Source: Archegozetes longisetosus (Eukaryota; Arthropoda; Arachnida; Sarcoptiformes; Trhypochthoniidae). Taken from it: a stretch of DNA of 64,000 nucleotides. The notes under the pieces are model-generated. The model saw only the letters and a program-made list of their open reading frames with translations, was not told the origin of the DNA and ran no database searches. This document shows positions 56,001 through 64,000 of this stretch, in pieces. Position 1 is the stretch's first letter. The number at the start of each line of letters is the position of its first letter. The stretch spans positions 10,819,843 through 10,883,842 of the forward strand of contig JAEMBT020000003.1 in the NCBI GenBank assembly GCA_018873245.2, in the 5' to 3' direction. Made by a program: the position numbers and the translations under genes.

Positions 56001-59000
56001 CGCATATCAATTTAATATTTAATTAAACTTATTTTGCACATTAGGCAAGTCGATTTTATCATCATTTATAGTTGAAAATTTACTAAACTATGCGCAGAGG
56101 CCTATCTTAGTACAGAAACGACTGAATGTGAAACCTGCTTAATGCGAGACAGTTTACTTCAAATTAATAATTAAAGTAGAAAATGAAGAGTTTTATAGCA
56201 TTAATATAATAATTATCCAAAATAATTAGCTTATAATTAGACAATAACTCTCTAGGTTTGTACGTTTTTACGATATATACTAGGCATATACATACAGCCG
56301 CCTGCGAGCCACAGCTGTCTCGCGAAGAATTTAATAAACATACTACAATCAGCTCTCAATAGCCTTCCATAAAAATAGAGGCTTATATGTAGGAAAAGGC
56401 ATTTTAGGCATAAGAACTTGCAGATGAGGCAAGCGAAAGGTACTTAAAGGTACGGTTTTATTAAGATTCTCTACAACTTAGAAGTATTAAAAAAATTAAT
56501 GAAAACTTTCGAGATTTGAAAGTTCACAATCATCATCTCTTCCTTTCAATAAATGTTTATATTTAGAAAAAAAGATCTCTCGATGTCGTAATTTGTAATC
56601 TAAGCATATGAAAATGACGATATTTCGTTGAGTATAAGTTTTTAGTACTTTTGTTGAAAACGTCTTTGATCCGAACTCACGAAAAATCGATAAAATTAGG
56701 AGTCACACAGTCTTAGATGATACATTTTTTCAAGTAGCGAATGAATACTATGTGATCTAAAATGTGTGTAGAACCTGGTCATCTACAAACTTTTCTTATA
56801 ATAATATTTTTATAAAATACTCAATTTGCAATTCAATTTTAGTGATGGGAAGCATTTGTTTATGTATGACTTCTAACACTTATCGGGTTCTCATCGTTAT
56901 AAAACCACTTTAAGTAGAAATGAATATCTTATCATTTTAAACATATAATACTTATTTCATAAAAAGAAATTCATTAAAATCTCGATTTCTACAGTTCCCT
57001 ATTATGTTTGTAAGTTTTGAAGGCTTCGTAATCGATAATAGAATTGGTAAAATTATTCATAAATGCTACATAAAAATGAATAAAAATAAGTTGCGTTTCT
57101 GTGGTCATTTTATTTAAATCGGTTCAATAAATAGTTTCTTGATTTATGAAAATTATGTTATCCATATTTAAAATCTCACTTAATACATTCACTCAAAAGA
57201 TTGTAATTTATAAAAGTTCTATTATTCAATACTGTATATAATGAAGTGATCTGTGTTGCAAACAATTTATTGACTATAACCGTGCTTCACAATAAACATT
57301 AATTGTGAATTACTTGTGAAATAATTGGCCATAAACATAAGCATTAAATAACTTGACGTTTTAATGAAGTATAATTAAGTATAATCAATAAAAGAATTAG
57401 GTATTCTTATTAAAATAACCTCTAATGAGAGATGGTTTTAATGAATCGTTATCTTGCAAAGTTGAATTCTCAATTTTTGTCAGTAAATCATAAATGGAGG
57501 AATTAACCTCTGAAAGCGACCCTAAGCATAATCTGAGATTATAAATTTCAGTGAGAGCATCACTAATAGTATCTTTATCGCATTATAATTTTTTATTCTG
57601 TTAAGTTTAAAGTTTGTAAAAGATTTTACTATAAGTATAATTTATATATAAGTCGGTGTATAGAAAATTGTTTACAATAAGCGTACCTTCACTATAACCA
57701 ACTTCACAATAAACTTACTTCTTTACTATAGACTTCTATAGAAGATATTTCGGTTCAGGGCTTATTGTTTGCAATAAGAGTGCCTTTACTATATCCGCTT
57801 ACTATAAACGGACTTCACTGTACTTAAGAATTAAGAATTCTATTTTGGAAAAATTTTCACATTTCTATAAGATAGGTATCAAAATCTTTACGTACCAAAG
57901 TGATTATTAAGGTTGAATTAACATTAATTGGGTTTTACAGCTATATATAAGCATATTATCAATCCTTTATTTTGATTGCAAAGAATCCAATTTTCGATCA
58001 ATCCTTAATTAGAGAATAGTTTTGATTTTTTGAGTTTAAGATGCTTTTTGTAATAATGGCAATAAAGAATAAATAGATATAAAAAATCAGAAAACTGAAA
58101 CTCCAAGCAGAAACATGGTTCTAAACCTCTTAAGTTAAAAGCGAAACAGTATGTTCAAAGGCAAACCAATCAAAGTGAATTAAAAACAATATTTATCTAA
58201 GATATCTATTAATCTATTCTTTGCCGAACCAGTGGTCTAAAGGGAAAAATAGTAAGAACCTGAATGTAAAAAACAAAAATTTAATTATTTATCTTGAATT
58301 TGGTACTTAATTTGTAAAAATTGGTTTACTAATATAAAAATGACAAGCAGTTCAAATCCTCTGTTACGCTTAAACACGACATTTTTCTTTGAAGATATAT
58401 CAGATCTTTTGTCAATACTTGTTATGCTATTAAAATAGATGTTCAATTAGTGACGGCAAACTTACACTGTTGTTGAAAGTTTAATTAACCAAATATCTTG
58501 GCCAACTACTGTATTTCATCAGAGTTTTTCGTTCAATTTAAATATACAAACAAACTCTCGTTTTACTACTTATATCTGGTTTCATGCATATATTCATTGT
58601 TGAAATGAACAATGTTTGAGTATGCATTTCATATGAATTATTTGTGCATCGATTTTTTCTAAAATTTGTATTAGCAAAAGAACAATATATAATGCATTGA
58701 ATCGCTTTATATGAAACTCATTTGGACGCTTTATGTGAACAGAAAATTAATTGTTTGCTTCAGTAGCAGTACACTGAAGCAATGCAAGTATAGTTAGTAC
58801 TAGTTTAAAAGTTACTCTACTATATTTTACGTCATGTGATCAATTGTTTGTTTAGATTTTGAAAAGTGAAAGTCAGGCAAATCAATTAAGAATTTATAAA
58901 AATTAATGTAGATTAATATAGTTTAAATAATTTTAACAATAAATAGAATTACTTATCATTGTATATAGAAGAATAGATAACAAAAAATGCTTTCCAGAAA

Positions 59001-62000
59001 ATACTGAAGTAATACTATTAGTTATATCGTGAGTACTAAGCTGAAAATAAATACTAGATCTTTGAAAAAAGTATATTTGTTCAGATACTGGAAAATCTTT
59101 TCTAATATAGCATTTATTGGTTATATACTTTAGTAAATCGATATTGTCTGGAATAGTAGCTTAAAAATATATGAATGGTAGGATTATCAATGATATGCCA
59201 GGCATTTTTTTAAATGCAAATGAATTTTTCTCAGAAAAGTGCATAATTTATCAGGAAAAATTTATTTAAAACTCTGAACATTAGGCTTACAGACATTACA
59301 AAAGTTGGTTTTTATATATTTTGTGGCCAATTGCATAAACATCATTGAATAAAGCATTAAATATAAGAAATACTTCATACTAAAACGAACAATATTAGCT
59401 TAAATCAAAATGAAAAATATTGTTATTATTCCTTATTTAGTATTATTCAAAGCAGGTTTTGTGTAACATTTGATTCAGTCATAAAAGGTGGAACCCTAAA
59501 GATTCAAGTCAAAATGTATAAAAAAATTCTTTCATGTTTACCTTAATATTGAAAGAACTGCAAACTTTCAGGCTTCAAATTTTACTTTTTATTCATTCAA
59601 ATTGAATATTTATAACATTTATAAAATGATTTCAAACTAATAATTGTAAAGTTTTTGTTAAATATGCATCAACCATAGTTGTCAATTTTTTTAATTTCAA
59701 AAAGATTCAAAATTATTCGATCTTTAAGTGATTGTTTAATTAAGATATTTTGTTAGCATAAATAGGAGCTTGAGCTTATCCAAGTTTTTAATTGTGAAAC
59801 ATTCGAAGTTCTAATTGAAAGTATAACCTTTATTTGTGAACATAAAAAATTGATTCACTGCTATTCGATTTTGGTATTCTCTGAAGTTTTATTTTAACCT
59901 AAAAACATCTTGAACAAAACAAAGAATAGTTTTTATTTAATATGCAAAGTGAATAGAACTTGGACAAATTCCTCTATCCTTTACCAAGAATGTATCGTTT
60001 AGTGATTGAAGAATTCTATTTTGTTACAATGAATTGTTGACACCTACATCTTAAATGTTTACGCTCAGTTTGATAAAATGTGACGCTTTACTCCGAAGTA
60101 AAACTATTTTCTTAAATGATGAGCATATTGTATTGGTAGGTATTTTCAATTGTAATCTAATTGAGATAATAGATTTTTTCCTAACAATCAAAGTTACTAA
60201 TGCGAAAAAATTGCAGACCCTTTAATTTGATTATCAATTAACAGATATTCACTAGAATGTTTCGTTCTTGGTATTACTATAATCCTACACATAGGGATAG
60301 TATTTTTCGGTTTGTTCCTATTTATAGCCATGTAATACAAAGTTTATATTGTAGACTTAGAAGAACAAAATAAATCAATTAGTGAAAATAAGAGTTGTCT
60401 AGTAGTCGTCAAAAAATCCTTTTATATCTCCTTTAAAGTATAAAATGCAGTATTTTTCTGGTCAATTAATATGTAGCCGTTTACATTAAAACAAGAGTGA
60501 CATAAAGACCACTCAAAAACCTGTTATAGACAGACTTTTTGCAAATTGATCGACATTACTGTTTCGGGTTTTCCCGACGAATTTCTATACTTGACAGTAT
60601 AACACTTTTCCTACCTATACACAATATTTTGCGAATACTTTTGAGTAATCAATAAAACTCTAGTGCAGTAATTCACTACACGACATCAAAATAAGTATAA
60701 GTACTTAATGGAATCTAATACCGTTGAACCATATCATTAATATTATTAAACTAAGAGCACCATTGAATTGCAACACATGGAATGCAAATATCACGTCTTA
60801 GAAGTTGAAACGTTCAGTAAAAGGAGAAAGCTGTAGTCTTCGAATGCTGTAATCGTATCATTTTTCCATTGTCTAATGAAATAACCTTAACTATCCACCA
60901 CTGTTGTCTGAGACAGTGGAACATTCATAGAGAATTAAGTTTCATTTATGTCTGAACAATGTACTACTAATTGTTTCAAATATGATATTCTTATAATAAT
61001 TAAAGATCATTTGTGAAAATACAACTAATATAACATGAAAGCATATGTTTCTGCATTAAAACATAAGTAATTATTATACTTTTTGTATAAAGCATTTGTT
61101 GTATTCTGTACGCTTTTAAAAGTTTGTACTGTCTTGGCCGATCAGTTTGGATGATGCACCCAAAATGATACTTTCTTATAAACATTTTTTGCATTACTAA
61201 TTATTATTGTTAATAGATCACACAATAGTATTTCTATTAATAATACTAATTAGTAATGCAAAAAAATGTAAGAAAGTATCATTTTGAGTGCATCATCCAA
61301 ACTGATCGGCCAAGACAGTACATCAAAGAGCTCAAGTCTTATTGTTTACCTCAAAGAAAATTCATTACTTATTACTTTTACTAAATTAAAGGCTCTTATC
61401 ACGATGATCTCTTACTTTTAAACTCTAATACTTTTGGTGATAAAACAGTTAACAAGAATTTTGATGGTAAACGAATCTGTGACTGGCGTTCTATTACTCA
61501 GTATTTCAACAAAATTGATGTTGTTTTATAAGCCTTTTCGTTATCTAAATATCTCAAAGGCATACTTCATATAGTAAGCGCTCCACATTGACGTATAATT
61601 ATAAGAACGATATAGACATAATTTTGCAATTTTCCACATATCATTCAAATTCCTTAAGTTGAGTTGAACCAATTCATTTAATTTAGAATGAAAATACGAA
61701 ACTGTTGCATTAAGAAATTATTCCTGATTATCAATAAGGAGTTTCAGAATGATTTTAACGAATGTTAATCTGAACTTCAGTAACTTGAATCAAATAACAA
61801 GCACTCAATGATAGAATCTAGATTTTATACTGGTAAATATTTAACTAATTAGTTTGAGTAAATTTCGAAACTCAGCAAAACATCATTAATTAAGTTTTAA
61901 ATAGAATCTGCAAAGTTTTCATCACACCTAAATTCCAGTTTTAAAAATAATCTAAATAACCAAATGAATTAGAGCTCACTAAAAATGTTAAAAATTAACT

Positions 62001-62755
62001 TTTATTGCTTTTCCCGTTTAGGAAGTATCGAAGCATTACGTCGACAGAGGCATAAAAGGCGTCGCATAATAATGCTAGTGCTAGTAGTCGCTGTTTTCGC
62101 AATTTGTTGGTATTAAAAGATAAATTTAGATATAATATTTTTCTTCTGATGTTCAAATTTTTGTCCAAAGGCTTCCATTGCATATTCATCATATACTGGT
62201 GGACTCCAGTATCATTCAATATGACTATAAAAGATTTATTACGGTATTTGATTGATCATAAAATCCTATTTCTTATTCAAAGGTTTTATCAAATTAATTT
62301 TAATTTATAACAATTTTATAAAATATAAAATAGCATTAAAAATCCATTATTCTCAAAGTTTGTGTGAAAACTTTAGAGGAGAATATTGCATTAAAACTGA
62401 CAAAATCTATTTGATTTTCAGTGTCATTGGTTCGCAATGTCAAGCGTTTGGTGAGAAATCACTTATCAATTTCTTATTAAACTATGAACATGTTTAATAC
62501 CATAATACTTTCTGTTTGTTTTAATAACTTTTATTTTGAACATTTTGTAGTTACAATCCATTCATATATTGCTGGCTAAACAAGACCTTCAGAAATGGTA
62601 CCAAAAAACTATTATTTTGTTTTCTCTGTTCTTCTTCTAATGTCGAAGAATCGAATCACAATGTTTTGAATAGAGGCCAAAATACGAACACAATAGGGAC
62701 CCTCAGTAACACAAATACAGTCGAGCTTCAAATAATGAGACAAAATTCACCTTAA
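53084..62755 (+). CDS. Class A neuropeptide G-protein-coupled receptor (NPY/RYamide/tachykinin-like), 6 exons
   Basis: Seven-helix plasma-membrane receptor for a probable neuropeptide. The exons are 53084-53751, 53933-53988, 62022-62109, 62171-62243, 62422-62450 and 62551-62755. Every junction is GT-AG, the phases agree, and the total is 372 codons plus stop. Features: N-glycosylation sites NET and NIT near the start; GN59 in TM1; LSLSD84 in TM2; WPFG...C111, paired with C189 in loop 2; W161 in TM4; P216 in TM5; FAICW271LP in TM6; WFAMSSVCYN307PFIY in TM7; then FRNGTKK and a Ser/Asn-rich tail. The DRY position reads H135-R-L, so the Asp is missing while the Arg is kept. The ATG at 53084 is chosen; 53057 is TTG. 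Intron 2 is 8,033 bp and exon 5 only 29 bp. A decayed copy of the last exons is at 26890. Ligand unknown. Exons 3-6 were assigned by motif and phase, not cDNA. Confidence 0.88.
55652..55763. repeat. 112-bp GC-rich island with 9-bp inverted ends
   Basis: GACTCTAGA at 55652 pairs with TTTAGAGTC at 55755-55763 (one mismatch). The sequence between (for example CCATGGGTCGC, CGAACCACGGGTTG, CCTGCGCGCATC) is much richer in GC than its surroundings. It may be a short interspersed element or a small MITE. The frame at 55650-55868 crosses it without family similarity. Confidence 0.4.
57640..57826. repeat. Cluster of CTTYACTATA units, pogo-like end
   Basis: ACCTTCACTATAACC, CTTCTTTACTATAGAC, GCCTTTACTATATCC and CTTACTATAAACGG follow each other, ending with GGACTTCACTGTA (complement TACAGTGAAGTCC), a typical pogo/Tigger-like terminus. 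A related block (ACTATAACCGTGCTTCACAA) lies at 57275. The opposite end is uncertain, perhaps near 57233. Confidence 0.4.
58755..58782. repeat. Perfect 10-bp stem hairpin
   Basis: TTGCTTCAGT and ACTGAAGCAA enclose an 8-base loop. Too short for a microRNA precursor by itself. Confidence 0.4.
61126..61321. repeat. 196-bp near-perfect hairpin in the receptor intron
   Basis: GTACTGTCTTGGCCGATCAG at 61126 continues through GGATGATGCAC, ATGATACTTTCTTA and TTGCATTACTAATTA. It is mirrored to 61321 with only three or four changes over about 80-85 bases. The middle of about 30 bases can pair further (ATTATTATTG... with ...TATTAATAAT). There is no ORF. It is either a small foldback element or a long-hairpin RNA source if the intron is transcribed. 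Confidence 0.85.
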
Positions 62756-63399
62756 GATCATACTATTAATATTTCTTTGTGATTATTTTGTGACTCAAAT
62801 TTTGATGATTTAAAAGTATTACTTTTTCAAATTTGTCTGATATGACAAACATGATTAAGTTTTCTTTGCTGATTATTTGTAAATTTGTTTTTTATTCCTA
62901 TAAAGAAATTCAAAATTAAAAACATGTTTATCCTGTAATTAATAAATAAAAATCTTATTCCAAACTCAAATTTTACGTTATTGAAAAATCTCCCAAAATA
63001 ACAATCAAGAGGAGTCAATAACACGATATTTAGCTTGACTACTAGCATATTAATCAAAATATTCAAAATCAATTAACAGAATCTTTTGCTTTCATAAAGA
63101 GACTCAATTTCGAATGTTTTCACAAATTTGTTATCTAATAAGCGAATGAATGTAATAAATGTTTCAAGTGTTTAAACTTTTATGATTAAACTTAAACAGT
63201 TTTACAAAGAGACAAACAAGGAATTCATACTTCGCATGCAACCATAGGAGTCATAATTCGACTAGTACATGAAAAAACTACTAATCAATTTTTATCACTG
63301 ATTCTTTCCAATGCATCGATTGACTACGAAAATAAGATTTTCAGCCAATATTCATAAAAAGCTTTAAAACATTTTGAAACTTGAATCTTCTAGGAATAT
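62756..63399. other. Downstream of the receptor gene, nothing recognised
   Basis: It probably holds the 3' UTR. AATAAA occurs near 62940. No other feature was recognised. Confidence 0.35.
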
Positions 63400-64000
63400 C
63401 AAGATGTGAGAACTAGATTTGAAAATAAAATTATCAAAGTCAGACTAAAATTTAAAATTTGGCCACTTCTAAGTTTCGAAACAAAGTTTCGAAAACTCCA
63501 AAGCTTTATACCAGAAAAATGTTCCAATTTTCTAAACCTAAAATAGGCTAAATTTGGAACGAAATATCTCCAAATATCAAATAAATTAAAATTAAACATC
63601 AATGTAATGAATAAGCTTAATATCTGGAATATCTGTTTTAACTACTTTAAAATTCCAGAGGAATTCCAACAGATTAAGGGATTAGCAGATTGAAAGTCTT
63701 AAAGATAATAAGAACAAGTTATTCGTTCATTAATAGATATTCTTTCGTAAAAGACTTCGATTTTTCAAAGTTTTCTAGTATAAATTATGGCGAATTGAGT
63801 TTATTTAACTAAAATAATTGCAGTTCTATATCATGAGTTCACAATAACTTCATGTCTTATAAAGATAAAACCCGCAGTTATTTTTATTATAAATCCATCG
63901 GTTTCTTAATAAAGATTTGAAAGCAATATCCCTATAAAAATAAAATGGGTTTTTATCGTATTGCTAGAGACTCAAAACAGGGTTTTCGAAACTTGACTTT
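63400..64000 (-). repeat. Inverted second copy of the 15.2-15.9 kb repeat, cut by the window edge
   Basis: The complement of 63540-63600 matches 15775-15840 (GATGTTTAATTTTAATTTAT, then ATATTTCGTTCCAAAATT-like). The complement of 63640-63760 matches 15620-15710 (TATTAATGAATGAA, CTCAGTCTGCTAAT, CACTTAATCT). The complement of 63895-64000 matches 15255-15360 (AAAACCCTGTTTTGA, AAACCCATTTT, AAGAAACCGATGGATT). The order is collinear in inverse orientation. The remainder of the element would lie beyond 64000. Confidence 0.8.

Larger units (their letters stand above)
53989..62021 (+). other. 8-kb receptor intron 2, mostly unannotatable AT-rich DNA
   Basis: It contains the small GC-rich repeat at 55652-55763, the motif cluster at 57640-57826, the small hairpin at 58755-58782 and the long hairpin at 61126-61321. 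I saw no further exon, although a missed tiny exon cannot be excluded. Confidence 0.6.

Noticed and set aside
61000-62310. Frames at 61000-61194 (minus), 61995-62219 (minus) and 62104-62310 (plus)
   Set aside because: The first lies in the hairpin. The others overlap receptor exons 3 and 4 in wrong frames or strands.

Overview
This is nuclear DNA from an animal. It is very AT-rich, the genes have GT-AG introns (some only 61-76 nt, one of 8 kb), coding density is low, and DNA-transposon debris is everywhere. The zinc transporter and the neuropeptide receptor look arthropod-like to me (a small arthropod such as a mite is possible), but that is inference from family resemblance, and the species cannot be read from the sequence. 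There are no bacterial operons, rRNA genes or CRISPR arrays.

Three genes look intact. (1) A ZnT/SLC30-type zinc exporter on the minus strand, three coding exons between 4743 and 2025, 457 aa. (2) A DUF1295/steroid-reductase-like membrane enzyme on the plus strand, two exons, 5817-6795, 300 aa. It is head-to-head with the ZnT gene across about 1.07 kb. (3) A rhodopsin-class neuropeptide receptor on the plus strand, which I assemble from six phase-compatible exons between 53084 and 62755 (372 aa). One of its introns is 8 kb and one exon is only 29 nt. Each membrane gene except ZnT has a dead relative in the window: a frameshifted DUF1295 copy at 8220-9090 and a copy of the receptor's last exons at 26890-27990, which is split by a Tc1-like transposon. 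A broken protein kinase fragment lies at 10585-11000.

The rest is mostly class II mobile DNA. Left part (0-20 kb): a mellifera-type mariner relic with a nested inverted repeat, a foldback element in a ZnT intron, several MITEs, and a 1.1 kb repeat (14.9-16.0 kb) that recurs inverted at the window's right edge. Middle (19-49 kb): a 2.55 kb hAT element with a perfect 8-bp target duplication, inserted in one arm of a 245-bp palindrome whose other arm is the empty site; mariner, Tc1, pogo and hAT remnants; an inverted duplication carrying a pol III-like A box, B box and T-run; a second hAT relic; a short hAT at 42.0 kb with a perfect target duplication and an empty-site paralogue at 51.3 kb; and a nearly intact 1.42 kb mariner with perfect 30-bp terminal repeats whose transposase is interrupted by two single-A expansions. 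Right part (49-64 kb): GA-rich foldbacks, then the receptor gene, whose large intron holds a 196-bp hairpin.

I see no new multi-gene system. The most informative signals are the self-dated nested insertions, the unusual receptor (HRL in place of the DRY motif), the decayed receptor duplicate and several long foldbacks that would form extended hairpins if transcribed.
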